A stretch of DNA of 64,000 nt from Flavobacterium saccharophilum (GTDB taxonomy: Bacteria > Bacteroidota > Bacteroidia > Flavobacteriales > Flavobacteriaceae). The position numbers and the translations under genes were made by a program. Each line of letters starts with the position of its first letter. Position 1 is the stretch's first letter. Shown here one piece after another: positions 1 through 8,064 of the stretch. Where the stretch lies: assembly GCF_900142735.1 (NCBI RefSeq), contig NZ_FRBY01000002.1, forward strand, positions 1 to 64,000. Reading direction: 5' to 3'. Below the pieces are notes generated by a model. That model saw only the letters and a list, made by a program, of their open reading frames with translations. It had not been told where the DNA came from and made no database searches.

Positions 1-40
1 AGATGGTACTGCAGTTATGTGGGAGAGTATGTCGTCGCCT
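1..40 (+). rRNA. 5S ribosomal RNA, 3' end (partial)
   Basis: The first bases (GGTACTGCAGTTATGTGGGA, then GAGAGTATGTCGTCGCC) match the conserved 3' part of bacterial 5S rRNA, including the GGGAGAGTA stretch of its last arm. The 5' part lies outside the window. A strong hairpin with a T-run follows at once, as expected at the end of an rRNA operon. The exact 3' end is estimated. Confidence 0.85.
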
Positions 41-48
41 TTCTTTTG

Positions 49-85
49 AAAACCCTGTTTCTAGCGAAACAGGGTTTTTTGTTTT
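49..85 (+). terminator. Intrinsic terminator of the rRNA operon
   Basis: An 11-bp perfect stem (AAACCCTGTTT / AAACAGGGTTT) with a six-base loop is followed by a T-rich tail. It sits just after the 5S rRNA end. Confidence 0.85.
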
Positions 86-107
86 ACAAAATAGGCAGTT
101 ATCTGGG

Positions 108-129
108 CCCCCCGATAGCTATCGGGGGT
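108..129. repeat. Short GC-rich palindrome
   Basis: CCCCGATAGCTATCGGGG forms a perfect 18-bp dyad flanked by further C/G. It is far more GC-rich than its surroundings. The sequence resembles short palindromes scattered between genes in Flavobacterium, from general familiarity. No gene is attached to it. Confidence 0.5.
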
Positions 130-147
130 CGTGGTCTTTCTTTTAAG

Positions 148-182
148 AATCCTCATCATTTATTTGATGGGGATTTTTTGTT
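148..182 (+). terminator. Second hairpin-plus-T-run
   Basis: AATCCTCATCA pairs with TGATGGGGATT (one G-U pair), followed by TTTTTTG. It may be a back-up terminator of the rRNA operon or a remnant of a lost gene, since no coding region precedes it here. Confidence 0.55.
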
Positions 183-203
183 TTATTACACTTTTGTTTT
201 TTT

Positions 204-312
204 ACCGCAAAGTACGTAAAGGCCTTTTTATCGAAGTGTTTACTGCTGTGTTATTAAGGTCGCAAAGGCTTTTCGTTGCGAACTTTGCGTAATCCCTTGC
301 GATCTTTGCGGT
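204..312. repeat. Non-coding element bounded by ACCGCAAAG / CTTTGCGGT
   Basis: The 9-bp ends ACCGCAAAG (204-212) and CTTTGCGGT (304-312) are inverted copies. Between them are several degenerate TTTGCG / CGCAAAG words. The end word recurs at 60337-60346. No convincing coding potential is seen. It looks like one of the dispersed intergenic repeats of flavobacteria. Confidence 0.45.
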
Positions 313-370
313 TAAATAGCAGTTACTGTACCTGATTTCTTTTGAATGTGAAACTATGAGGCATTCTGAA

Positions 371-398
371 TTGGAATTTGGGATTTAAAAGTTGGATT
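371..398. repeat. Degenerate 7-bp repeat (TTGGAAT-type)
   Basis: Four consecutive 7-mers read TTGGAAT, TTGGGAT, TTAAAAG, TTGGATT and then run into a T-tract. The same 7-base period occurs in several other intergenic regions of this window. Confidence 0.45.
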
Positions 399-435
399 TT
401 TTTTTAAAAACTGTACTTCTTGTTTACCGTAAACT

Positions 436-545
436 GCGTTAGGGATGGGAGCGGCATCCTTTTGCGACACCCGAAACTTCTTTTCAAACGAAAAACGTCT
501 ATCGCAAAAGATATAGCGGACAGCCCGGCCCGGAGGGAAACGCCC
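436..545. repeat. REP-like dispersed element, type A
   Basis: Outer ends GCGTT and AACGCCC are complementary. Inside, GGCATCCTTTTGCGA and TCGCAAAAGATATAGCGG bring TTTTGCGA and TCGCAAAA together as an 8-bp stem. The flanking words match the element at 27321-27400 (ATCCTTTT ... AAAAGAT ... CGGA.AGC), so the two are members of one family. The reading frame through it is a by-product of the repeat, not a gene. Confidence 0.6.
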
Positions 546-568
546 ATGTATACACTTGAAAAACTTCT

Positions 569-602
569 TTGCGGTATTCTGATCTTAAATTTTATATATT
601 TG
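569..602 (+). promoter_or_regulatory. Probable promoter of the DUF1569 gene
   Basis: TTG at 569-571 and TATATTTG at 595-602 are 23 bases apart, fitting the Bacteroidota pattern TTG-N17-23-TAnnTTTG at its upper spacing limit. The expected start lies about 35 bases before the ATG at 645. Confidence 0.45.
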
Positions 603-644
603 TCGTATTATTACGATTGCCTAAAACTTCAATAAATACAAAAA

Positions 645-1097
645 ATGAAAAATGTTTTTAGTACAGCGGATTGTAATGAATTTAAAAACAGGATAAATCA
701 GCTTACACCAGAATCTAAAGCACTTTGGGGTAAGATGAATGTTGCACAAATGCTGGCCCATTGTAATGTTGCCTACGAAATGGTTTACGAAGGTATTCAT
801 CCTAAACCAAACGCCTCACTAAGATTAATTTTGAAATTATTGGTAAAGAATTCGGTAGTAAACGAAAAGCCATATCCTAAGAATAACCATACTGCACCTC
901 AATTTATTATTAAAGAAGAACGTAATTTTAATATTGAACGTGATAGATTAATTATTTATTTAAATAAAACACATGAATTAGGTGATGATCATTTTGAAGG
1001 AAAAGAATCGCTTTCTTTTGGGAAATTAAGTGCTATGGAGTGGAATAACATGTTTACAAAACACTTGAATCATCATTTAAATCAATTTGGTGTCTAA
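645..1097 (+). CDS. DUF1569 (DinB-fold) family protein
   Basis: A 150-aa cytoplasmic protein of the DUF1569 family, a branch of the DinB-like four-helix-bundle superfamily. The N-terminal half carries the W-x-M-x-x-A-Q-M-x-x-H motif (KMNVAQMLAHC). The C-terminal half carries FGKLSAMEWNNMFTKHLNHH followed by QFGV, the family's diagnostic ending. The histidines fit the metal-ligand positions of DinB-like proteins. Some DinB relatives are thiol-dependent transferases, but no substrate can be named for DUF1569. The ATG at 645 has a plausible promoter upstream and an A-rich leader. No signal peptide is present. The next gene starts 26 bp after the stop and may be co-transcribed. Confidence 0.8.
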   Translation: MKNVFSTADCNEFKNRINQLTPESKALWGKMNVAQMLAHCNVAYEMVYEGIHPKPNASLRLILKLLVKNSVVNEKPYPKNNHTAPQFIIKEERNFNIERDRLIIYLNKTHELGDDHFEGKESLSFGKLSAMEWNNMFTKHLNHHLNQFGV

Positions 1098-1122
1098 TTT
1101 TTTTAATTTTAAATGGTTGATT

Positions 1123-1557
1123 ATGAAGAATATTATTTTAGTGTTTTTGCTTTTTTTTGGATTATCTTCGAACGCACAGAAACACGAAGTTCAGAAGACG
1201 ATAGAATACTTTTTTGAAGGATTCCATCAAAAAGATACGGTTAAAATAAAATCGGTTTGCGCTGACAATATGATTCTTCAGTCAATAAGTGAAAGTATGA
1301 GCAAGGGTAATAAATTATCTGATGAAACGGCAAAAGAATTTTATAAATCGATTGCTTCAATTCCGTCAAGCATGAAATTTAAAGAGAAAATTTTAAGCTA
1401 TACTATTCAAATTGATGGCACAATGGCGCATGTTTGGGCACCTTACGAATTTTATCTGAATGATAAATTTAGTCATTCAGGTGTGAACACTTTTACTTTA
1501 TTTAAAGAAAAAGATAAATGGAAAATTATTTATCTGATTGATACAAGAAGAAAATAA
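1123..1557 (+). CDS. Secreted NTF2/SnoaL-like protein
   Basis: A 144-aa protein with a clear N-terminal signal peptide (MKNIILVFLLFFGLSSNAQ) followed by a single NTF2-like cone-shaped domain. Visible elements are an initial helix (VQKTIEYFFEGFHQKD), a VKIKSVCADNMIL strand region, and late strands ending in WKIIYLIDTRRK. These proteins usually fold as small dimeric pockets; the ligand or reaction cannot be deduced. I chose the ATG at 1123 because it gives a canonical signal peptide; an in-frame start at 1087 would place twelve extra residues before it. The gene converges with the endonuclease III-like gene, whose stop is only 7 bp away. Confidence 0.7.
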   Translation: MKNIILVFLLFFGLSSNAQKHEVQKTIEYFFEGFHQKDTVKIKSVCADNMILQSISESMSKGNKLSDETAKEFYKSIASIPSSMKFKEKILSYTIQIDGTMAHVWAPYEFYLNDKFSHSGVNTFTLFKEKDKWKIIYLIDTRRK

Positions 1558-1564
1558 TCTTTTA

Positions 1565-2209
1565 TTATGCCACGTAAGTCGCATAATAAAGACAGATATC
1601 TGCCAAAACACATTCCTCACATTTTGGCTTTGGTCTGCAGGTTTCTCTTCCTAAAAAAGAAATTACCATTCCAATTTCGGACCAAATTGATTTAGACAGG
1701 ACTTGCATAAGTTCTTTTTCGACCTTAGTTCCATCTTTGCTTTCTTTTATTATTCCAATTCTTGGAGCAACTCTAATAACATGAAGATCAGCTATAATTC
1801 CTTCTGCCGGTTGGTGAGTTTCTCTTAAAATTACATTCGCTGATTTTCTCCCAATTCCTTTTAGACTCGTTAATTCCTTCATATTTAAAGGGATGTTTTT
1901 GTCTTCTTTGACGGTTTTTGCAATCTCTAAAATCCATTGTGTTTTTGTTGGATAATTTCGAACTTTGCTTACATAAGGCATTAAAGTTTCAGAATCTGTC
2001 TGTGACAAACTTTTGAGCGTGGGAAATTTTTCAAACAGGGATGGGGCAATTTTATTGATATTGGCATCTGAATCTTGTGCAGATAAAATTACCATCACCA
2101 TCAATTGATAGGTGTTTTGATATTCAAGAGGATGTTTCTTTCCTTTATATTTTTCTAAAATAGGTTGTAGTTTTACTCCCCAATCTGATGCTTCTCCAAA
2201 TAAATTCAT
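1565..2209 (-). CDS. nth: Endonuclease III-like DNA glycosylase/AP lyase
   Basis: A 214-aa HhH-GPD protein acting in base excision repair, where endonuclease III removes oxidised pyrimidines and cleaves at AP sites. It has LSAQDSD near residue 42, the helix-hairpin-helix LKGIGRKSANVIL at 116-128 with the expected catalytic Lys122, and Asp141 in ADLHVIRV, matching the E. coli Lys120/Asp138 pair. A [4Fe-4S] cluster motif closes the protein: C201, C207, C210, C216. The first spacing is C-x5-C rather than the usual C-x6-C. Length equals the family norm (about 210). It is probably a lone gene or shares a transcript with the alpha/beta hydrolase 47 bp upstream. Confidence 0.85.
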   Translation of the reverse strand: MNLFGEASDWGVKLQPILEKYKGKKHPLEYQNTYQLMVMVILSAQDSDANINKIAPSLFEKFPTLKSLSQTDSETLMPYVSKVRNYPTKTQWILEIAKTVKEDKNIPLNMKELTSLKGIGRKSANVILRETHQPAEGIIADLHVIRVAPRIGIIKESKDGTKVEKELMQVLSKSIWSEIGMVISFLGRETCRPKPKCEECVLADICLYYATYVA

Positions 2210-2256
2210 TTTCTATTTCTTTAGATTTAAACAAAAAGTATTTAACTATCATAAAA

Positions 2257-3123
2257 TTAAGTACTTTTAATGAAACCGATGATTTTATTTATGACATTTT
2301 GATTCCCCAGAATTTTTCTGTGTCCCAAACCGTCGGTTAAAAATAGTAATCCGTTTTCTAAATTTTCATAAATGTGAATTCCAGCTTTTACAGAAACTTC
2401 GGGATCATCATTATCATGTAATACTAAAACTGGAATTTGTACTTTTTGAGCTGCTTTATAAGCTGAAAAATCATCCATTTTTACTTCGTATTTATCTTCA
2501 AAATGATTACGCAGCTTGACGCTCATTTCGGGTTTCAAACCTAATTTTGAAGTAAATTCATCCAGGATATCCTGAACAATATCACCACTTCCAATTATTA
2601 TAGCTTTTTCTACTTTTAATCCATCTTTGATAGCATTTAGAACTGACATTCCTCCCAAAGAATGACCAATTGTAATTTCAAAAGGGCCAAATTGTTTTTC
2701 AATTTCCAGTATTGAATGAATGAATTCGGACATAATTGTTGTTTTTCCTTGTGACTTTCCATGCGCCGGAGCATCAAAACTAATAGTAGAATATCCAATT
2801 TTTAGCAAGGCATCTGCGATTTTAAATAATTGTGTACCTCGGCCTGACCAACCGTGGACTAACAAGATTTTACGTGCACTTGTTCCGTATTGATACGTGA
2901 TTATATTTTTGTCAATCGCGGGAACACTGATTGTCTTTTTGATACTTTTATTATCCATCTCAAGTTCTCGTTTGGGAACTTTATGTTTTATTGGTGTTGT
3001 AAAAAGTTGTGCAGCATAGGTTGTCGCTAGTTTCGTAGATATAAAAGCACATAATTTAGCAGATAAAATTATAAGCTGCGGAATTTTTAATGATTTAGTA
3101 GGATTAGTTTCCTTTTTTGCCAT
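2257..3123 (-). CDS. Alpha/beta hydrolase
   Basis: A 288-aa serine hydrolase of the alpha/beta-hydrolase fold. The oxyanion-hole loop is LLVHGWSGRG (about 87-96). The nucleophile elbow is GHSLGG at 153-158, with Ser155 as nucleophile. The acid is likely one of the Asp residues in HDNDDPEV (about 236-243), and the base is His268 in GLGHRKILG. The first 40 residues contain a hydrophobic stretch (PQLIILSAKLCAFIS) that could anchor it to the membrane. The substrate is unknown; esterase or lipase-like activity is only a general expectation. It is divergent from glgA, and a perfect 18-bp dyad lies in the space between. Confidence 0.75.
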   Translation of the reverse strand: MAKKETNPTKSLKIPQLIILSAKLCAFISTKLATTYAAQLFTTPIKHKVPKRELEMDNKSIKKTISVPAIDKNIITYQYGTSARKILLVHGWSGRGTQLFKIADALLKIGYSTISFDAPAHGKSQGKTTIMSEFIHSILEIEKQFGPFEITIGHSLGGMSVLNAIKDGLKVEKAIIIGSGDIVQDILDEFTSKLGLKPEMSVKLRNHFEDKYEVKMDDFSAYKAAQKVQIPVLVLHDNDDPEVSVKAGIHIYENLENGLLFLTDGLGHRKILGNQNVINKIIGFIKST

Positions 3124-3162
3124 ATTAATAAATTTTTTATAAGGGCTAAATGTTGCTTATTT

Positions 3163-3180
3163 TTTCCTAAATTTAGGAAA
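3163..3180. promoter_or_regulatory. 18-bp palindrome in a divergent intergenic region
   Basis: TTTCCTAAATTTAGGAAA is a perfect dyad placed between the start of the alpha/beta hydrolase gene (minus) and glgA (plus). Its position fits an operator, but no regulator in the window is linked to it. The core CTAAATTTAG also resembles the centre of the palindrome at 26457-26504. Confidence 0.35.
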
Positions 3181-3223
3181 CATAAATGTAGTACAATAAT
3201 ATAGATGTTTATAAATTTCTAAA

Positions 3224-4651
3224 ATGGAAATATTTCATATCAGTGCAGAGTGTTATCCAATGGCTAAAGTTGGCGGTTTGGCCGATGTTGTTGGCGCATT
3301 ACCAAAATATCAGACAAATGCTGGTCATCAGGTTCGAGTTGTTGTTCCTTGTTATGATACTAAGTTTAAAAAGGAAAATGATTTTGAATGTGTTCATTGG
3401 GGAAATGTTAAGCTTGGGAATTTCGATTTTCCGTTTAGTGTTTTAAAGGAAGCTTCTAATAAACTAGGTTATGAATTATATCTGATCGAAATAAAAGAAT
3501 TATTTGACAGGCCAAATGTGTATGGGTATGAAGATGATATCGAAAGATTTCTCTCTTTTCAGATTGCAACTTTAGATTGGATTACCGCTCGTCAAACCGT
3601 TCCAAACGTTATTAATTGTCACGATCATCATACTGGATTAATTCCGTTTTTGTTGAAGTATGGATATAAATATGAAACTTTACGAAGTATAAGAACAGTA
3701 ATTACCATTCATAATGGTTTATATCAAGGCTGGTTTGGATTTGATAAGCTATATTATTTACCAGAGTTTGATTTGATTCATGTTGGATTTTTAGAATGGA
3801 ATAATTCTATCAATTCATTGGCTGTCGGAGTAAAGTGTGCACACGCTGTTACCACTGTTTCTCCTAGTTATTTGAACGAAATAAATATTGCCGCAAATGG
3901 TTTGGAAGATTTATTTAAATCGGTTAGAAGTAAATCAAAAGGTATTTTAAATGGTATTGATTTTGAAGTTTGGGATCCTTCAAAAGATCAAATGATTGTC
4001 GAAAATTATTCAACTGCAACTTTTGAAATTGGAAAACAAAAAAATAGAGAAAAGTTGTGTGAGCAATTTGAATTAGATCCAACAAAACCGTTATTTAGTT
4101 TTATAGGACGTTTATTTGAGGAGAAAGGTGGCGATTTGTTACCTCAGGCATCCGCTTTAGCTTTATCTGAAAACTTTGAGAATATTAACATTCTTATTTT
4201 GGGTTCCGGAAATTCAGTAATTGAAGAGCAGTTGGTACACTTGCGAACGGAGTATAATGGAAATTACAATGTTTTTATTGGTTACAATGAGGAATTAGCT
4301 CATTTAATTTATGCTGGTTCAGATTATATTTTAATGCCTTCAAGGGTTGAACCTTGTGGGTTAAATCAGATGTACGCGCTACGGTATGGGACAGTTCCTA
4401 TAGTGAGAAGAACTGGTGGCTTGCGAGATACTGTCATTGATTTTGGAGATAATGGAAACGGAATTTGCCACGATCAGGCTTCGGTTGGAGATATTTGTTA
4501 TTCTATAAATCGTGCGGTAAAATTGTACGGTGACAAAATAAATTTCAATGAAATTATAAAAAAGGGAATGACAACAGATCATTCCTGGGAGAGAGTTTGC
4601 CAAGAATATATCGAAATATACAACCTAATAATTGAGAAAAATGAAATTTAA
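3224..4651 (+). CDS. glgA: Glycogen synthase (ADP-glucose type, GT5)
   Basis: A 475-aa glycosyltransferase that extends alpha-1,4-glucan from ADP-glucose; the length is that of bacterial GlgA. The ADP-glucose-binding motif KVGGLADVVGALPK starts at Lys15. The N-terminal Rossmann domain includes HDHHTGLIPFLLK and TIHNGLYQGWF. The C-terminal domain has FIGRLFEEKGGDL and the nucleotide-sugar signature RVEPCGLNQMYALRYGT, then RRTGGLRDTV. It overlaps glgC by 11 bp and opens a glgA-glgC-glgB transcript, so synthesis, precursor supply and branching are coordinated. Putting glgA first is common in Bacteroidota, in contrast to the enterobacterial glgBXCAP order. Confidence 0.96.
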   Translation: MEIFHISAECYPMAKVGGLADVVGALPKYQTNAGHQVRVVVPCYDTKFKKENDFECVHWGNVKLGNFDFPFSVLKEASNKLGYELYLIEIKELFDRPNVYGYEDDIERFLSFQIATLDWITARQTVPNVINCHDHHTGLIPFLLKYGYKYETLRSIRTVITIHNGLYQGWFGFDKLYYLPEFDLIHVGFLEWNNSINSLAVGVKCAHAVTTVSPSYLNEINIAANGLEDLFKSVRSKSKGILNGIDFEVWDPSKDQMIVENYSTATFEIGKQKNREKLCEQFELDPTKPLFSFIGRLFEEKGGDLLPQASALALSENFENINILILGSGNSVIEEQLVHLRTEYNGNYNVFIGYNEELAHLIYAGSDYILMPSRVEPCGLNQMYALRYGTVPIVRRTGGLRDTVIDFGDNGNGICHDQASVGDICYSINRAVKLYGDKINFNEIIKKGMTTDHSWERVCQEYIEIYNLIIEKNEI

Positions 4652-5921
4652 AAAGAAAAATGTAGTTGCTATTATTTTAGGAGGAGGACAAGGATCACGT
4701 TTGTTTCCGTTAACAGAAACGAGATCTAAACCAGCGGTTCCAATTGGTGGAAAATACCGATTAGTTGATATTCCTATTTCAAATTGTATTAATTCTGATA
4801 TTTTTAAAATATTCGTTTTAACACAGTTTAATTCGGCATCATTAAACGCACATATAAAAAACACTTTCAATTTTAGTATTTTCAGTCAATCGTTTGTTGA
4901 TATTTTGGCAGCAGAGCAAACTCCTGATAATCCAACGTGGTTTCAGGGAACGGCAGATGCTGTTCGACAATGTATGTCACATTTCTTAAAACATGAATTT
5001 GATCATGCTTTGATTTTATCTGGGGATCAATTGTACCAAATGGATTTTAACGAGATGTTAGAAGCTCATATTGCTGCAAATGCCGAAATTTCTATCGCAA
5101 CTTTACCAGTAAACGCTAAAGATGCGCCAGAATTTGGAATCCTTAAAACTGATCATGAAAATAATATTCATGCTTTTATAGAAAAACCAGATGCTTCTCT
5201 TTTACCTGAATGGGAATCGGAAGTAAGTGAGCAAATGCAGGAAAAAGGAAAAAAATATTTAGCCTCAATGGGTATTTATATTTTTAACCGACAATTATTA
5301 GAAGACTTAATGGCCGATCCGCATACGAAAGATTTTGGAAAAGAAATCATTCCGCAGGCTGTTGGAAAACATAAAATTCTTAGCTATCAGTATGAAGGAT
5401 ATTGGACAGATATTGGAAATATCGAATCATTTTTCGAAGCTAATATTGGGTTAACAGCTGATATTCCGGAGTTTAATCTGTTTGATAATGACAATAAAAT
5501 TTTTACCAGACCAAGGTTACTTCCACCATCAAAATTTAGAAATTCGACAATCAATCAATCCTTAATTTCTGAGGGATGTATTATCAATGCTCAAGAAATT
5601 AAGAGATCTGTAATTGGTATTCGTTCCCGTATTGGAGAAGGAACAGTTCTTGAAAACTGTTATGTGATGGGTAACGATTTTTATCAGGATTTAGATGAAT
5701 TAAATCATGAAGCGAGCATCAATAAAATTCATGTTGGAATTGGTGAAAACTGTTTTATACAAAATGCCCTTATTGATAAAAATGTACGTATTGGAAACAA
5801 TGTTCATATTAGCGGTGGAAAGCACTTAGATAATTTTACTAATGAATTATATAGTATTAAAGACGGTATTGTTGTTATTAAAAAAGGTGCCATTTTATCA
5901 GATAATTTCAGAATTGAATAA
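4641..5921 (+). CDS. glgC: Glucose-1-phosphate adenylyltransferase
   Basis: A 426-aa ADP-glucose pyrophosphorylase: ATP + glucose-1-phosphate to ADP-glucose + PPi, the committed step of glycogen synthesis. The N-terminal nucleotidyltransferase signature is GGGQGSRLFPLTETRSKPAV, followed by the PIGGKYRLVDIPISNC segment. FQGTADAVRQ and the SGDQLYQMDF loop carry the catalytic aspartate region, and IEKP is the sugar-phosphate motif. The C-terminal third is a left-handed beta-helix with hexapeptide-like repeats (SVIGIRSRIGEGTVLENCYV). I chose the ATG at 4641; it overlaps glgA by 11 bp and suggests translational coupling. A TTG nine bases upstream is in frame but less likely. Confidence 0.95.
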   Translation: MKFKKKNVVAIILGGGQGSRLFPLTETRSKPAVPIGGKYRLVDIPISNCINSDIFKIFVLTQFNSASLNAHIKNTFNFSIFSQSFVDILAAEQTPDNPTWFQGTADAVRQCMSHFLKHEFDHALILSGDQLYQMDFNEMLEAHIAANAEISIATLPVNAKDAPEFGILKTDHENNIHAFIEKPDASLLPEWESEVSEQMQEKGKKYLASMGIYIFNRQLLEDLMADPHTKDFGKEIIPQAVGKHKILSYQYEGYWTDIGNIESFFEANIGLTADIPEFNLFDNDNKIFTRPRLLPPSKFRNSTINQSLISEGCIINAQEIKRSVIGIRSRIGEGTVLENCYVMGNDFYQDLDELNHEASINKIHVGIGENCFIQNALIDKNVRIGNNVHISGGKHLDNFTNELYSIKDGIVVIKKGAILSDNFRIE

Positions 5922-5958
5922 GAATATTTAAAATTAATTATTGCCTTAAAAACCAAAT

Positions 5959-7863
5959 ATGTCTAAAGTAATCACGCATTCTCTATTTACTGATTTTGAT
6001 ATTGATTTATTCAAAGCAGGCAAACACTTCAAATTATATGAAAAGTTAGGAGCGCATTTAGTTGAAGTTAACGGAGTAAAAGGTGTTTATTTTGCCGTTT
6101 GGGCTCCAACGGCCCAGTCCGTTTCTGTTGTAGGTGATTTTAATTATTGGAGAGGAAATGACCATCAATTACAAGTTCGCTGGGATTCTTCTGGAATTTG
6201 GGAAGGCTTTATCCCTGAGATTACAAAAGGTGCTTTATATAAGTACAAAATTCAATCCAATATAAATGGAATTGTAACTGAAAAAGCAGATCCATTTGCC
6301 TTATACTGTGAAAAGCCACCTCATACTGCTTCTGTTGTTTGGGATTTAGATTATAAATGGAAAGATGAAAACTGGATGCAATCGCGCCAAAACCATAATG
6401 GTTTAGATAAACCCTATTCTGTTTACGAAGTGCATCTGGGCTCATGGAAACGCGGTGAGCATAACAGATTTTTGACTTATTTAGAACTTGCAGATGATTT
6501 GGTTGCTTATGTTAAAGAAACAGGATTTACACACGTAGAATTTATGCCGATAATGGAGTATCCTTATGATCCCTCCTGGGGATATCAGCTGACAGGATAT
6601 TTTGCGCCAACTTCTCGTTTTGGAAAACCTCAGGACTTTATGGTCTTAGTTGATAAACTGCATCAGGCCGGAATTGGGGTTATTCTGGATTGGGTTCCAT
6701 CACATTTTCCTGATGACGCCCATGGTCTTGGTTTCTTTGACGGATCACATTTATATGAACATCCCGATCGTCGAAAAGGATATCATCCGGATTGGAAAAG
6801 TTTGGTTTTTAATTATGGAAGAAATGAAGTTCGTGCATTCTTAATTAGCAACGCGGTTTTTTGGCTACATCATTATCATGCAGACGGATTAAGAGTTGAT
6901 GCTGTCGCTTCAATGCTTTACCTTGATTATTCCAGAGAAGAAGGTGAGTGGGAACCTAATATTTACGGAGGAAGAGAAAATCTGGATACTATAAGTTTTC
7001 TTAAAGAATTTAATGAAGTAATCTATGCTAATTTTTCTGGAGTTCAAACTATTGCTGAAGAAAGTACTTCGTTTCCGATGGTTTCGAGACCAACTTTTAC
7101 AGGTGGTTTGGGTTTTGGAATGAAATGGATGATGGGCTGGATGCACGATACTTTGAAATATTTTCAAAAAGAAACAGTCTATAGAAAATACCATCAAAAT
7201 GATTTGACTTTTTCGATGACATATGCTTTTACGGAAAATTTTATGCTTCCCTTTTCGCATGACGAAGTTGTGTACGGTAAAAAATCTATTGCCAATAAAA
7301 TGCCTGGCGATGAATGGCAGAAATTTGCTAATTTAAGATTGTTGTACGGTTATATGTTTACACATCCCGGAACCAAATTATTATTTATGGGTTCTGAGTT
7401 CGGACAGAGTGATGAATGGAATTTTGAGAAAAGTTTAGATTGGCATTTACTTCAGTTTGATTATCATTCAGGCGTAAAAAGAATAATTACAGATTTGAAT
7501 CAATTATATAAATCTCAGCCTGCATTATATGAAAAACAATTTACTGGTGAAGGTTTTGAATGGATTAATTATTCCGATCATCAAAATGCTGTTTTATCTT
7601 ACATCCGAAAAGGAAATAATGCAAAAGAAAATTTAGTCATTGTCGGGAATTTTACACAAGTTGTTCGTGAAAATTATAGAATTGGGATTTCACAGAAAGG
7701 TAAATTAATTGAAATTTTTAATACTGATGAAGCTATTTATGGAGGAAGTGGCATTGGAAATTCGGGTAATTTAAAAATTGAATCTTCACCTTATGATGGC
7801 AGGGATTATTCTGTAGAATTAACGTTACCTCCGTTGAGTGTGACCGTTTATTCGTTTGCATAA
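5959..7863 (+). CDS. glgB: 1,4-alpha-glucan branching enzyme (GH13)
   Basis: A 634-aa branching enzyme that cuts alpha-1,4 chains and rejoins them by alpha-1,6 linkage. An N-terminal CBM48-like beta-sandwich (about 20-120; VYFAVWAPTAQSVSVVGDFN) precedes the GH13 barrel. Catalytic residues are visible: nucleophile Asp314 in DGLRVDAVASMLY, acid/base Glu367 in IAEEST, and the transition-state Asp in SHDEVVYGKKS. PYDPSWGYQ matches the family's substrate-binding segment. At 634 residues it lacks the extra N1 module of the longer (about 730 aa) enzymes. It lies 37 bp after glgC in the same operon. Confidence 0.95.
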   Translation: MSKVITHSLFTDFDIDLFKAGKHFKLYEKLGAHLVEVNGVKGVYFAVWAPTAQSVSVVGDFNYWRGNDHQLQVRWDSSGIWEGFIPEITKGALYKYKIQSNINGIVTEKADPFALYCEKPPHTASVVWDLDYKWKDENWMQSRQNHNGLDKPYSVYEVHLGSWKRGEHNRFLTYLELADDLVAYVKETGFTHVEFMPIMEYPYDPSWGYQLTGYFAPTSRFGKPQDFMVLVDKLHQAGIGVILDWVPSHFPDDAHGLGFFDGSHLYEHPDRRKGYHPDWKSLVFNYGRNEVRAFLISNAVFWLHHYHADGLRVDAVASMLYLDYSREEGEWEPNIYGGRENLDTISFLKEFNEVIYANFSGVQTIAEESTSFPMVSRPTFTGGLGFGMKWMMGWMHDTLKYFQKETVYRKYHQNDLTFSMTYAFTENFMLPFSHDEVVYGKKSIANKMPGDEWQKFANLRLLYGYMFTHPGTKLLFMGSEFGQSDEWNFEKSLDWHLLQFDYHSGVKRIITDLNQLYKSQPALYEKQFTGEGFEWINYSDHQNAVLSYIRKGNNAKENLVIVGNFTQVVRENYRIGISQKGKLIEIFNTDEAIYGGSGIGNSGNLKIESSPYDGRDYSVELTLPPLSVTVYSFA

Positions 7864-8064
7864 AATTTCTGGATTAATTTTTAGAATATCATTTTGTCAT
7901 TTTTTGATTCTAATATTACCAAATTGTTGATTTTTTGAGATGTAATTTGTTAGTCAGACAGAAAAAACGTTTTCGTGAATAAACCTCATATTCATAGGGC
8001 TTTATGTAGTTTTTTTGTATGTTTGAAATAGCGATATAGTTAGAATAATTAATTCAATAGCGAT

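Noticed and set aside
420..635. Open frame of 71 codons before the DUF1569 gene
   Set aside because: It runs through the REP-like element at 436-545, has a composition unlike neighbouring genes and no family resemblance.
4632..4640. TTG start nine bases upstream for glgC
   Set aside because: The ATG at 4641 gives the usual N-terminus and keeps overlap with glgA; no evidence favours the extension.
8018..8025. TATGTTTG as promoter of the GH31 gene
   Set aside because: It matches the -7 pattern but no TTG lies 17-23 bases upstream; an own promoter for this gene stays unproven.
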